In this document: piece by piece, positions 17,667 through 25,625 of the stretch
How the letters are laid out: each line of letters begins with the position of its first letter
Position numbering within the stretch: the first letter of the stretch is position 1
Origin: an uncultured Prevotellaceae bacterium
GTDB lineage: Bacteria; Bacteroidota; Bacteroidia; Bacteroidales; Bacteroidaceae
Direction of reading: 5' to 3'
DNA: 61,920 nt
Assembly (NCBI GenBank): GCA_946617675.1
Contig: CAMOKH010000103.1
Location: 1 to 61,920, forward strand
The notes under the pieces: model-generated
Databases searched by the model: none
What the model was told of the DNA's origin: nothing
What the model saw: only the letters and a program-made list of their open reading frames with translations
Program-made: the position numbers and the translations under genes

Positions 17667-18852
17667 AGCTATTGGGTGTATGGGTTGTCTTGATACGCCA
17701 CTCCTTGGGGTACTGGTTGTTGGCGCGCGTGCCGATGTTCTTTACCGTGCCCAGCGGGTGGCCTTCGAAGCTGACGGTGACGATGCCGCGCGGCGTCTCG
17801 GGCGGCAGCTGGAGCGCCTCGCCCCGCAGGTAGGCGATGGCCTGAGGGTAGCTGAGGTCTGTTGTGATTTGTGGAGTGTTGAGTGTGGAGTGTGGAGTGA
17901 GAATAGCGAGGCCGGAGTGTTGACTTGAGACATTTCTCACTCCACACTCCACACTCCGCCCTTCACGAGATTTACGCAGCACGGCCACGAACAGCCCCTC
18001 GGAGCGGGTGATGCCGGGGATGAAACGGTAGACGGGACCGCTGAAGCCGGCGAGCAGCGAACCCGTGATGTGCCACTCTGGCTGCGTCGGGACGCTGAGC
18101 AGTTCGGCGCCGTACTCCTCGCAGAACCAGCTGACGTTCTCCTCGTTCTCCTGGGTGTTGAACGTACACGTGCTGTAAATCAGCAGACCACCCTCGTTGA
18201 GGCAGGCCCAGGCGTCGCTCAGGATTTCGCGCTGCAGGCGCCAGCAGCGCTCCACCTGCTTCGGGCTCCACTCGCCGATGGTGGCGGCGTCGCGGCGAAA
18301 CATTCCCTCGCCGGAGCAGGGCACGTCACAGAGGATGACGTCGAACCTCGCCTTCGCCTTGCGGAAGTCCTTGGGGTAGCTGTTGGTCACCGTACAGCCC
18401 GGGTAGCCCCACTTCGTGATATTCTCCGTCAGGATGCTGGCCCGCTGGCGCATCGGCTCGTTGCTGACCAACGTGCTGCCGCGGGGCACGGCGGCGATGG
18501 CCGCCGTCGACTTGCCGCCCGGGGCGGCGCAGAGGTCGAGCATGCTCACGGGCCGGCTGACGAACTGTCGCAGCACGTGGCTGACGAACATCGACGCCGC
18601 CTCCTGTACATAGTAGCAGCCCGCGTGGAGTAGGGGGTCCATGGTGAACTGCGGCCGCCGGCTGAGGTAGTAGCCCTCTGGGCACCACGCCACCTGCTGC
18701 CCGTCGCCGACGGTCAGTCCGGTGCTCTTCAGCGGGTTCAGACGGATGCTTACGGGTGGCTCCTCGTCGAACGCCCTCAGGTACTGGCTGAAGCGCTCGT
18801 CGCCCATCATCGTTCGTGTGCGTGTTATGAATTCCTCTGGCAGTTGTGTCAT
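17641..18852 (-). CDS. NOL1/NOP2/Sun family rRNA cytosine-C5 methyltransferase (RsmF-like)
   Basis: 403 residues. SAM-dependent m5C methyltransferase for 16S rRNA or tRNA. The SAM motif [13 protein letters not shown] is at about 106-118. Both conserved cysteines are present: one in the [10 protein letters not shown] motif and one in the IYSTCTFN motif. A C-terminal RNA-binding extension ([19 protein letters not shown]) fits RsmF/YebU. About 29 residues near position 295-325 ([13 protein letters not shown] through LNTPQITT) are encoded by an inverted GGAGTGT repeat and look like an in-frame insertion. Has its own -7 box and leads thyA. Confidence 0.88.
   Translation of the reverse strand: MTQLPEEFITRTRTMMGDERFSQYLRAFDEEPPVSIRLNPLKSTGLTVGDGQQVAWCPEGYYLSRRPQFTMDPLLHAGCYYVQEAASMFVSHVLRQFVSRPVSMLDLCAAPGGKSTAAIAAVPRGSTLVSNEPMRQRASILTENITKWGYPGCTVTNSYPKDFRKAKARFDVILCDVPCSGEGMFRRDAATIGEWSPKQVERCWRLQREILSDAWACLNEGGLLIYSTCTFNTQENEENVSWFCEEYGAELLSVPTQPEWHITGSLLAGFSGPVYRFIPGITRSEGLFVAVLRKSREGRSVECGVRNVSSQHSGLAILTPHSTLNTPQITTDLSYPQAIAYLRGEALQLPPETPRGIVTVSFEGHPLGTVKNIGTRANNQYPKEWRIKTTHTPNSYEAILRHT
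17871..17958. repeat. Inverted GGAGTGT repeat inside the RNA methyltransferase gene
   Basis: Left arm of GTGGAGTGT/GAGTGTGGAGTGTGGAGTGA repeats and right arm TCTCACTCCACACTCCACAC face each other across about 30 bases. It could form a hairpin of about 18 bp, and it is translated in frame. Confidence 0.8.
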
Positions 18853-18876
18853 AAGTCGTCTTTAAGCTTCGCCGTG

Positions 18877-18884
18877 CAAAGTTA
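18877..18884 (-). promoter_or_regulatory. -7 box for the RNA methyltransferase-thyA unit
   Basis: TAACTTTG then CACG on the minus strand, 24 bases before the ATG at 18852. Confidence 0.65.
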
Positions 18885-18969
18885 CGCATAAATTACGGTT
18901 CGTGCAAGCCTTTTTCGTCCTTTTCCTTGCAAGTCTCATTTTTTATCGCTTCTTTTGCAAGTTTTTTCG

Positions 18970-18977
18970 TACCTTTG
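18970..18977 (+). promoter_or_regulatory. -7 box for the DUF6249-PspC-sigma unit
   Basis: TACCTTTG then CAAC, 60 bases before the ATG at 19038. Confidence 0.65.
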
Positions 18978-19037
18978 CAACTTGTTGGCCGTCGTTTACG
19001 TCTAACGGACAAAGTAACAACAAAAAGGAGAGAGAAA

Positions 19038-19646
19038 ATGAGAAACTATCTAATTGCATTGACGATGCTGCTGACCCTGACAGTGGGCCAGGCAGCGATG
19101 GCCCAGAGGAATAACCCTAAAGCCACGGAGGAACTGGTAGATAGCACCAGCCGTGACGAAGGCTTCGAGGCCTACAGCGACACGACACAGGTGGCCGACG
19201 ACTCGACCGTGGTCAGCCGTCACCACCGCATCGGCGGTTACAACGGCAGCAGCGTCGTCAACGACATCTTTGGCAACCTCCCCTCCGACGGAATGATGAT
19301 GGGCGGCATGCTGTTCGTGCTGGCGGTGCTGGTCATCATCTTCGTCATCGCGCCGGTAGTCATCCTGGTCTTGCTCTTCTACTTCATCCAACGGAACCGC
19401 AAGCAGAAGATGCAGATGGCCGAGATGGCGATGAAGCAGGGGCAGCCTATTCCCGACGAACTGCTCACCGAGCACCGTGAGACCAACGACGAGCTGTGGC
19501 AGAAGGGACTGCGGCAGACGTTCCTCGGCATGGGACTGCTGGCCTTCTTCGGCTACATCGGCAGCACGTTAGGCGTCGGCGTGGGCATCCTGGTGACGGT
19601 TATCGGCCTGGGCAAGCTGGCCATCGTGAAGACATCAAAGCAATAA
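19038..19646 (+). CDS. DUF6249-like membrane protein
   Basis: 202 residues. Signal peptide-like start (MRNYLIALTMLLTLTVGQAAMAQ), a polar segment to about residue 80, a long membrane helix (MLFVLAVLVIIFVIAPVVIL), a basic-charged helix (NRKQKMQMAEMAMKQGQPIP) and two more membrane helices at the end. The helix-then-PIPDELL pattern fits DUF6249 proteins often found beside ECF sigma factors in Bacteroidetes. Start ATG at 19038 has AAAAAGGAGAG upstream. It leads a unit with PspC, sigma and DUF5056 genes, so a regulatory or stress role is possible. The function is unknown. Confidence 0.8.
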   Translation: MRNYLIALTMLLTLTVGQAAMAQRNNPKATEELVDSTSRDEGFEAYSDTTQVADDSTVVSRHHRIGGYNGSSVVNDIFGNLPSDGMMMGGMLFVLAVLVIIFVIAPVVILVLLFYFIQRNRKQKMQMAEMAMKQGQPIPDELLTEHRETNDELWQKGLRQTFLGMGLLAFFGYIGSTLGVGVGILVTVIGLGKLAIVKTSKQ

Positions 19647-19671
19647 CAACTTAAACGACTATAGAGGAATT

Positions 19672-19857
19672 ATGGAAAAGAAACTGATGCGATCAAACGA
19701 CAAGGTGCTGGCCGGCGTCTGCGGCGGACTGGCAGAGTATTTCGACTTCGACCCCGTGCTGGTGCGCGTGGCTTACGCCTTCCTGACCATCTTCACGGCG
19801 TTCTGCGGCGTGCTGCTCTACATCGTGCTGTGGATAGTCATGCCTGAGAAGAGGTAA
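19672..19857 (+). CDS. PspC domain protein
   Basis: 61 residues, almost entirely one PspC domain: KLMRSNDKVLAGVCGGLAEY, FDFDPVLVRVAYAFLTIF and a membrane helix ending IVLWIVMPE. PspC proteins sense or answer membrane stress in other bacteria. Here it lacks extra domains. It sits 25 bases after the DUF6249-like gene and before the sigma factor gene, suggesting a membrane-stress unit (inference). Confidence 0.92.
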   Translation: MEKKLMRSNDKVLAGVCGGLAEYFDFDPVLVRVAYAFLTIFTAFCGVLLYIVLWIVMPEKR

Positions 19858-19902
19858 GAGGTGAGAGGTAAGAGGTAAGAAGTGATAAGTGAGGAGTGAT
19901 AA
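19855..19902. repeat. GAGAGGTAA/GAAGTGATAA direct repeats before the sigma factor gene
   Basis: Tandem GAGGTAA and AGTGATA-type heptamers fill the gap between the PspC stop and the sigma factor start. GAGGAG within it stands 6 bases before the GTG start and may act as ribosome binding site. Confidence 0.8.
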
Positions 19903-20460
19903 GTGGGACGGCTCAACGACATAGCTTTAGCCACGCAGGTGGCGGTACTGGGCAACAAGCGGGCTTTCGACCAGCTGATGCGCGAGTATCAGTCGCCTGT
20001 TCGGCGCTTCTTCCTCGCCCAGACCTTAGGCGACGAGATGCTGAGCGACGACCTCGCTCAGGACACGTTTCTCAAGGCCTACACCCGCATCTCGCAGTAT
20101 CGCGGCACGTCGAGCTTCCTGACGTGGCTCACGCGCATCGCCTATAACGTGTGGTACGACCACTGTAGGAAGACTCACCCCCAACCCCTCCCTGTGGGGA
20201 GGGGAGCTGATACTGACTTACCTGCTGATTACTCCCCCTCCCATTGGGAGGGGCAGGGGGTGGGGCCCGATCTCTACGCCGCCCTGGGCCAGCTGCGCCC
20301 CGAGGAGCGGACGTGCATCACGCTGCAACTCGTCGACGGCTACCAGATCGACGAGATAGCGCGCATCACGGGTATTGCCGCCAACACCGTGAAGTCGCAC
20401 CTGAAGCGCGGCAAGGAGAAATTAGCTAACTACTTAAGACAGAATGGATATGACAGATAA
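19903..20460 (+). CDS. ECF-type RNA polymerase sigma factor
   Basis: 185 residues with sigma region 2 (FDQLMREYQSPVRRFFLAQT, DLAQDTFLKAYTRISQYRG, FLTWLTRIAYNVWYDHCRK) and region 4 (LRPEERTCITLQLVDGYQID, EIARITGIAANTVKSHLKRG). Only a GTG start is possible: an in-frame TAA precedes it directly and the next ATG lies within region 2. The linker between regions 2 and 4 carries a 30-residue insertion (THPQPLPVGRGAD to QGVG) encoded by a 90-bp inverted-repeat element, which stays in frame. The following DUF5056 gene overlaps the end by 17 bases and may encode its regulator. Confidence 0.9.
   Translation: MGRLNDIALATQVAVLGNKRAFDQLMREYQSPVRRFFLAQTLGDEMLSDDLAQDTFLKAYTRISQYRGTSSFLTWLTRIAYNVWYDHCRKTHPQPLPVGRGADTDLPADYSPSHWEGQGVGPDLYAALGQLRPEERTCITLQLVDGYQIDEIARITGIAANTVKSHLKRGKEKLANYLRQNGYDR
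20176..20265. mobile_element. 90-bp inverted-repeat element inside the sigma factor gene
   Basis: Left arm 20176-20206 (CACCCCCAACCCCTCCC, TGT, GGGGAGGGGAG) and right arm 20232-20265 (CTCCCCCTCCC, ATT, GGGAGGGGCAGGGGGTGGGG) are inverted copies of each other with about 25 bp between. The length of exactly 30 codons keeps the frame. Layout as at 6395-6514, with a different outer arm (CACCCCC instead of AGCCCACCC). Confidence 0.75.
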
Positions 20461-20779
20461 CGAACTCCTGGAACACGTGTTCCGGCCAATGACAGAGATG
20501 CAGGTTGCCGACGACGGCTTCACCGACCGCGTGATGAACCGCCTGCCGCAGCGTGACGTCCGGAGGCTCAGCCGCCTGTGGACGGTGTTCTGCGTCGTCG
20601 TGGCTATTGTGCTGTTCATCCTTTTGCGAGGCTGGGAGATCATCGCCTACGGACTGGTGATGATGGCCAACACGCCGCCCACGCCGCAGCAGGTGCTGCT
20701 GTTCGCCGTCTCTGCCGGCATCGTCGGACTGCTGGCGTTCTTCGAGACGGTCAGCCGCCTGCGCTACGGTTCGTTTTAG
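20444..20779 (+). CDS. DUF5056-like small membrane protein, possible anti-sigma factor
   Basis: 111 residues. The soluble N-terminus of about 40 residues (ELLEHVFRPMTEMQVADDGF, TDRVMNRLPQRD) is followed by two membrane helices (WTVFCVVVAIVLFILLRGWE and VLLFAVSAGIVGLLAFFETV). The TEMQVADDGFTDRVMNRLP block fits DUF5056. Overlap with the sigma gene and topology suggest a membrane anti-sigma factor, but no zinc-binding motif is present. The start could be 20444 or 20450. The stop overlaps the convergent porE stop. Confidence 0.8.
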   Translation: MDMTDNELLEHVFRPMTEMQVADDGFTDRVMNRLPQRDVRRLSRLWTVFCVVVAIVLFILLRGWEIIAYGLVMMANTPPTPQQVLLFAVSAGIVGLLAFFETVSRLRYGSF

Positions 20780-22884
20780 AACCAGGCGTCGTCAGCCTCC
20801 TGCGACTCCTCTTCTTCCTCCGTCGTCGTCTTGGGCGTCGGCGGGTTCTTCAGTCGTCCTTCCTCGTCGAACATGCCGTAGGTGGTGCGCAGCACGGTGA
20901 ACTCCGTGCGGCGGTTCAGCTGGTTGCAGGCCTCCTGCTGCTCCTCGTCTTTCAGTGCGGTGACGTACTGCTCGCTGAGCACGTCGCCCTCCTTCAGGAA
21001 GGGGTATTTCTCGGCCACCTTGCGCTTGATGGTCTTTGGTCGCTGCTCGCCGTAGCCCTTGGGGGTCAGTCGGTCAGCGGCAATGCCGTGAGCTATCAGG
21101 TAGTTGACCACCGACTCGGCGCGGCGCTGCGACAGCCGCTCGTTGTACTGGTCGGAGCCCTTGAAGTCGGTGTGGGCCGCCAACTCGATGGTGACATGGG
21201 GGTTGTCGTTCAGCAGCTTCACCAGCTGGTCGAGGGCGGTGGCCGACTCAGGGCGCAGCGTGGCCTTGTCAAAGTCGTAGAAGATATTCTCAATCAGCAC
21301 CGGAGCCGAGATGTTGGCCAGCGGGAACTGCAGCACGTACTCATGCGAGACGGTGGCCGTGTCGACGCGCAGTTCCTCCTTGTGGTTCAGGTAGCCGCTG
21401 CAGGTGCCCAGCATGACGTAGTCCACGCCCGTCTGTATCTCATAGGTGAACGAGCCGTCGCCCTTGACGCTCAGCTTCTGGTTGGTGCCGTCGTTGCCGA
21501 CGAGATACACCTGTCCGGCGGGCAGCTCGTAGCCGTCCATCTCGTAGACCCAGCCCTTGACGGTGACCATCACCTCCGCCTTCGAGAACGAGTAGATGTG
21601 GTCCCAGCCTCGGGCGTCGCCTCGGTTGCTTGAGAAGTAGCCTTGGTTGTGCAGGCCTTCGAACGTCATGCCGAAGTCGTCGCCCTGTGAGTTCAGCGGG
21701 TAGCCGGGGTGTTCAATGCTATAAGCCCCCCCTACGGCCCCCGAGGGGGCTTCATTACTTTGGGGCTTGGCGATAAAGATGTCGAGTCCGCCGAGGCCGG
21801 GGTGGCCGTCTGACGAGAAGTAGAGGTCGCCGTTGGGACGGAACGTTGGGAACATCTCGTTGCCTGCCGTGTTGATGGGTGCGCCGAGGTTCTCGACGGG
21901 CCCCGTGCCCGACTGCATCAGCTCGCAGCGCCAGATGTCGTAGCCGCCCATGCCGCCGGGCATGTCGCTGACGAAGTAGAGCCACATGCCGTCGGGCGAC
22001 ACGGCGGGGTGGGCGAAGGTCGAGAGTGTGTCCTTGGCCACGACCACCTCCGTAGGCTTGCTCCATGAGGCATCGCTGCGCTGCGACTTGACGATGGTGG
22101 CAAAGCGCGGATAGTCGGGGTCGGTCTTACAGAGCGTCAGGTACATCGTGCGGCCGTCGGGCGTGAAGCAGCAGGCCCCCTCGTCGAAGGCCGTGTTCAG
22201 CTCCGAGTCGATGGTCTGCGGCTTGCCCCACTTCCCCTTGTCGTCCTTCTGGGCGAAGAATATGTCTGAGGGTTTCGTGCCGGTGATGCCGCTCAGCTCG
22301 TCGCCCTGGGCCTGGTTGCGTGTCGATGTGAAGTAGAGTTGGTCGTTATTGTCGCCGCAGAGCATGGGCGAAAAGTCGGCGCGGCGCGAGTTGAACAGGT
22401 CCTCGCGCTTCACCTTGTATTTCGAGCCCTTCTTCTTCAGCTCCGGGGCCGCGTTGGCGGCGCGCAGTCCCTGGCGGGCCATGGGCAGGAAGGGGCTGTC
22501 GGTGCCGGCCAGACTGTCGATAGCCGTCTGGAAGGCCTTGGCGGCACCTCGGTAGTCGCCGTTCTTCATCAGCAGCTGTCCCTGGAAGAAGCTCGTCACG
22601 GAGTCCTGCTGCTTGTAGCGCACGGCGTTGTTGTAGGCGGCTACGGCGCGCTGCGTGTTGTTGATGCGGCGGTAACAGTCGGCCATCTTCAGGGCCCGCT
22701 GTCCGCGCAGGCGTCGCTCCTTGGTCGGCGTCTGGGCGTAGGCCTTCTTATACTGGGCGGCAGCGTCGTAGTATTCGCCGAGGGCAAAGAACTTGTCGCC
22801 TTTCTTCACAGCTACATCAGCGCCGCACCCCGCAAGGAGCACGGCCACCATTACAGAATAGACTATGGCGACAATTCTTCGCAT
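20776..22884 (-). CDS. porE: PorE-like OmpA-family lipoprotein of the type IX secretion system
   Basis: 702 residues with the PorE domain order: lipobox (LLAGC, about 16-20), TPR repeats at about 25-170, a WD40/PD40 beta-propeller at about 190-420 (DQLYFTSTRNQA, DGMWLYFVSDMPGGMGGYDI, NGDLYFSSDGHPGLGGLDIF), a carboxypeptidase-regulatory-like beta domain at about 430-510 and a C-terminal OmpA peptidoglycan-binding domain (IFYDFDKATLRPES, IELAAHTDFKGSDQYNERLS, RRAESVVNYL). PorE is proposed to tie the type IX machine to peptidoglycan. A 28-bp palindrome adds EAPSGAVGGA in the propeller after IFIAKPQSN. Downstream of topB by 49 bases. Confidence 0.87.
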   Translation of the reverse strand: MRRIVAIVYSVMVAVLLAGCGADVAVKKGDKFFALGEYYDAAAQYKKAYAQTPTKERRLRGQRALKMADCYRRINNTQRAVAAYNNAVRYKQQDSVTSFFQGQLLMKNGDYRGAAKAFQTAIDSLAGTDSPFLPMARQGLRAANAAPELKKKGSKYKVKREDLFNSRRADFSPMLCGDNNDQLYFTSTRNQAQGDELSGITGTKPSDIFFAQKDDKGKWGKPQTIDSELNTAFDEGACCFTPDGRTMYLTLCKTDPDYPRFATIVKSQRSDASWSKPTEVVVAKDTLSTFAHPAVSPDGMWLYFVSDMPGGMGGYDIWRCELMQSGTGPVENLGAPINTAGNEMFPTFRPNGDLYFSSDGHPGLGGLDIFIAKPQSNEAPSGAVGGAYSIEHPGYPLNSQGDDFGMTFEGLHNQGYFSSNRGDARGWDHIYSFSKAEVMVTVKGWVYEMDGYELPAGQVYLVGNDGTNQKLSVKGDGSFTYEIQTGVDYVMLGTCSGYLNHKEELRVDTATVSHEYVLQFPLANISAPVLIENIFYDFDKATLRPESATALDQLVKLLNDNPHVTIELAAHTDFKGSDQYNERLSQRRAESVVNYLIAHGIAADRLTPKGYGEQRPKTIKRKVAEKYPFLKEGDVLSEQYVTALKDEEQQEACNQLNRRTEFTVLRTTYGMFDEEGRLKNPPTPKTTTEEEEESQEADDAWF
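21724..21751. repeat. 28-bp AGCC...GGCT palindrome inside porE
   Basis: Same 28 bases as at 10347-10374. Read on the minus strand as EAPSGAVGGA, between two propeller strands. Confidence 0.88.
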
Positions 22885-22933
22885 ACCTCAATAATAACGC
22901 AGAAGTGGGCTATTTATTGTAAAAGGGTTGGAA

Positions 22934-25009
22934 TTAACTGAACGGCACGCGGTAGGTGCAGCCGTTCTTCCACTCCGAGCAGCCGTAGGCCGTCCTGCCC
23001 TTGATAATCTGGCCTTTGCCGCAGAGCGGGCAGGGCTGGCCGACGACGGGCGTTGCGTCAGCCTTCTTGGCGGGCTTCTTCGGCTTCGGCGCAGCCTTGG
23101 TCTTCGGCGACTTCACTTTCTTCAGTTCGGCATCGGTGAGCACGGTGACGCGCCGGTTTGAGGGGTCGCTCATCACCTCGTTGACAATCTCGGTGACCTG
23201 AGCCTTCAGCTCTTCGATGAACTGCTGGGCGTCGTACTTGCGGTGCTCAATGTCGCGCAGCTTCTTCTCCCAGATGCCGGTCAGCTCGCAGCTCTTGAGC
23301 AGCTCCTCGCGGATGAGGTCGATAAGCTCGATGCCCGTGGGTGTGGCCACGAGACGCTTACGCTCGCGGCGTATGTAGTGGCGCTTGAAGAGCGTCTCGA
23401 TGATGCTGGCGCGGCTCGACGGGCGGCCGATGCCGTTCTCCTTCATGGCGGCGCGCAGCGTCTCGTCGTCGACGAACTTGCCCGCCGTCTCCATGGCCCT
23501 CAGCAGCGACGCCTCGTTGTAGTAGGGTGGGGGCGTGGTCCACTTCTCGGTGAGCGTGGGCTGGTGGTCGCCGCTCTCGCCCTTGACGAAGGTGGGCAGG
23601 GTGCGTTCAGCCTGTTCAGCCCCCCCTTCTGCCCCCGAGGGGGCTACGTTTGTCTCGGTCTCCTCCGTCTGCTGGTCTTTGCTGTTGACGATGCGCCAGC
23701 CCGGGTCGAGAATCTCCTTGCCGGTGACCTTGAACTCAACGGGAGCCCCCTCGGGGGCGGAGGGGGGGGCTACCTCGCCCAGTACCGTCGTCGTCGAGAA
23801 TCGGCAGTCGGGCAGGAAGACGCCGATGAAGCGGCGGGCCACGAGGTCGAACACCCGACGCTCGGCGTCGCTGAGGTTCTGGGGGACGACGCCCGTGGGG
23901 ATGATGGCGTGGTGGTCGGTGACCTTCGACGTGTCGAAGACGCGCTTCGACTTCTTCAGCGGCTTGCCGCCGATGGGCTTGATCAGCTCGGCGTACGGGG
24001 CGACGCCGCCGAAGCGGGTCTGGAAGAGCCCGTTGAGCGTCTGCGGACACTTGGGGTAGATGTCGTCGCTGAGGTACTGGGTGTCAACGCGCGGATAGGT
24101 GGTGAACTTACGTTCGTAGAGCGCCTGTATGAGGTTGAGCGTCATCTCGGCCGAGAAGCCGTACTTACGGTTACAGTCTACCTGCAGGCTCGTCAGGTCG
24201 TAGAGCTGTGGGGGCTGCTCGCGGCCCTCCTTCTTCTCGACCTTCGTCACCGTGAAGGGGCGGCCCTCGATGGTCTGGAAGGCCTGCTCGCCCTCCTCCT
24301 TGCTGGTGAATTTTCCCTTAGTCGCCGTGAACGTGGTGCCGCGGTAGATGGTGGCCAGCACCCAGTAGGGCTCGGGCTTGAAGTTGTCGATCTCCTTCTG
24401 GCGGTTCACGATGAGGGCCAGCGTGGGCGTCTGCACGCGGCCGATGGAGAGCACCTGGCGGTTCTGGCCGTACTTCAGCGTGTAGAGGCGCGTGGCGTTC
24501 ATGCCGAGGAGCCAGTCGCCGATGGCACGGCTCAGGCCCGCCATGTAGAGTGGCTGGTAGTCCTGCTGGTCCTTCAGCGAGGCAAAGCCCTCGCGAATGG
24601 CCTCGTCGGTCATCGACGATATCCACAGTCGCTTCACGGGGCAGGTGGCGCCGGCCTTCTGCATGACCCAGCGCTGTATGAGCTCACCCTCCTGTCCGGC
24701 GTCGCCGCAGTTGACGATGCCGTCGGCCTGCTGCATGAGTCGCTCGATGACGGCAAACTGCTTGGTAATGTGGTCCTCGGCAATGAGCTTGATGCCGAAG
24801 CGTGGCGGCACCATGGGCAGCTGTGTCAGTGCCCACGAGCGCCAGGCCGGGGTGTAGTCGCCCGGCTCCTTCAGCGTACAGAGGTGCCCGTAGGTCCACG
24901 TCACCTGGTAGCCGTTGCCCTCCATGTAGCCTTCGTGCGAGGCCGTTGCCCCCAGTATGCGTGCGATGTCGCGTGCCACGCTGGGTTTCTCTGCTATACA
25001 AACAATCAT
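22934..25009 (-). CDS. topB: DNA topoisomerase III (type IA)
   Basis: 691 residues. Toprim domain at the N-terminus (IVCIAEKPSVARDIARILGA, NCGDAGQEGELI), the active-site tyrosine in KFTTYPRVDTQYLS, the gate domains, and a C-terminal four-cysteine zinc finger (CPLCGKGQ, YGCSEWKNGC). It relaxes negative supercoils and resolves recombination intermediates. Start at 25009 (MIVCIAEKP), as an extension to 25063 would run past the promoter. Two C-rich palindromes in opposite orientation, 98 bases apart, add VAPPSAPEGAP and VAPSGAEGGA on either side of the conserved KEILDPGWR segment. Topoisomerase III of mobile elements is similar, but no transfer genes are near. Confidence 0.93.
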   Translation of the reverse strand: MIVCIAEKPSVARDIARILGATASHEGYMEGNGYQVTWTYGHLCTLKEPGDYTPAWRSWALTQLPMVPPRFGIKLIAEDHITKQFAVIERLMQQADGIVNCGDAGQEGELIQRWVMQKAGATCPVKRLWISSMTDEAIREGFASLKDQQDYQPLYMAGLSRAIGDWLLGMNATRLYTLKYGQNRQVLSIGRVQTPTLALIVNRQKEIDNFKPEPYWVLATIYRGTTFTATKGKFTSKEEGEQAFQTIEGRPFTVTKVEKKEGREQPPQLYDLTSLQVDCNRKYGFSAEMTLNLIQALYERKFTTYPRVDTQYLSDDIYPKCPQTLNGLFQTRFGGVAPYAELIKPIGGKPLKKSKRVFDTSKVTDHHAIIPTGVVPQNLSDAERRVFDLVARRFIGVFLPDCRFSTTTVLGEVAPPSAPEGAPVEFKVTGKEILDPGWRIVNSKDQQTEETETNVAPSGAEGGAEQAERTLPTFVKGESGDHQPTLTEKWTTPPPYYNEASLLRAMETAGKFVDDETLRAAMKENGIGRPSSRASIIETLFKRHYIRRERKRLVATPTGIELIDLIREELLKSCELTGIWEKKLRDIEHRKYDAQQFIEELKAQVTEIVNEVMSDPSNRRVTVLTDAELKKVKSPKTKAAPKPKKPAKKADATPVVGQPCPLCGKGQIIKGRTAYGCSEWKNGCTYRVPFS
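23618..23645. repeat. 28-bp AGCC...GGCT palindrome inside topB (copy 1)
   Basis: AGCCCCCCCTTCTG followed by CCCCCGAGGGGGCT. Read on the minus strand as VAPSGAEGGA. Confidence 0.87.
23744..23771. repeat. 28-bp palindrome inside topB (copy 2, inverted)
   Basis: AGCCCCCTCGGGGG followed by CGGAGGGGGGGGCT, inverted relative to copy 1. Read on the minus strand as VAPPSAPEGAP. With copy 1 it forms a 154-bp inverted pair around conserved topB coding sequence. Confidence 0.87.
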
Positions 25010-25032
25010 CGTTCTTATTGGAAATTGCGCTG

Positions 25033-25040
25033 CAAAGGTA
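25033..25040 (-). promoter_or_regulatory. -7 box for topB
   Basis: TACCTTTG then CAGCG on the minus strand, 23 bases before the ATG at 25009. Confidence 0.68.
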
Positions 25041-25103
25041 TTACTTTTTTCCGAGCTGGCCAAACTTTTCGTTGCAACGTTTTGCCGTGTCAGGGAAAAA
25101 CAC

Positions 25104-25111
25104 TAACTTTG
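25104..25111 (+). promoter_or_regulatory. -7 box for the Lrp-family regulator
   Basis: TAACTTTG then CAGCC, 24 bases before the ATG at 25136. Divergent from the topB box. Confidence 0.68.
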
Positions 25112-25135
25112 CAGCCAAATATAGAATAACAATAA

Positions 25136-25597
25136 ATGTATAAGTTAGACGAGACCGACCTGCAGATACTCAGGACGCTGCAGAAGAACGCCAAGCTGAC
25201 CACCAAGGAACTGGCCGACGCCGTAAACCTGACGCCTACGCCGGTGTTTGAGCGCCAGAAACGGCTCGAACGGCTGGGCTATATCAGGAAGTACGTGGCC
25301 CTGCTCGACGCCGAGAAGCTGGGACTGGGGCTGCAGGTGTACTGCAAGGTGAAGCTGAAGCAGATAAACCACGAGATAGCCGACGCCTTCACCCACCGCG
25401 TGATGCGCATTCCCGAGGTGACCGAGTGCTACAACACGTCGGGCAGCTACGACTACCTGCTGAAGGTGCGCATAGTCGACATGAAACAGTACCAGGAGTT
25501 TGTGCTCCACAAGCTGGGCGAGATCGAGATGGTGGCGTCGCTCGAGAGCACGTTCGTGATGAGCGAGGTCAAGCAGAGCTACGCCGTGAACATCTGA
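25136..25597 (+). CDS. Lrp/AsnC family transcriptional regulator
   Basis: 153 residues. N-terminal helix-turn-helix (LDETDLQILRTLQKNAKLTT, KELADAVNLTPTPVFERQKR) at about 3-50 and a C-terminal ligand-binding RAM/AsnC domain at about 65-150 (VYCKVKLKQI, VTECYNTSGSYDYLLKVRI). These regulators sense amino acids and bind DNA as oligomers. The target genes cannot be read. The next gene (transpeptidase) starts 28 bases later and is probably co-transcribed. Confidence 0.95.
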   Translation: MYKLDETDLQILRTLQKNAKLTTKELADAVNLTPTPVFERQKRLERLGYIRKYVALLDAEKLGLGLQVYCKVKLKQINHEIADAFTHRVMRIPEVTECYNTSGSYDYLLKVRIVDMKQYQEFVLHKLGEIEMVASLESTFVMSEVKQSYAVNI

Positions 25598-25625
25598 CAC
25601 GTCCGACCTAAATCATATTACGCAG

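Noticed and set aside
20444..20779. Classical zinc-binding anti-sigma factor
   Set aside because: No HxxxCxxC motif; only position and topology support an anti-sigma role, so it is kept as a possibility.
22934..25009. topB as evidence of an integrated conjugative element
   Set aside because: No transfer, mobilisation or integrase genes lie nearby and the flanks are housekeeping genes.
23243..25129. Long plus-strand open frame (628 codons) opposite topB
   Set aside because: Shadow frame; topB on the minus strand has complete motifs and the plus frame is compositionally odd (Leu/Arg/Ala-rich) without domains.
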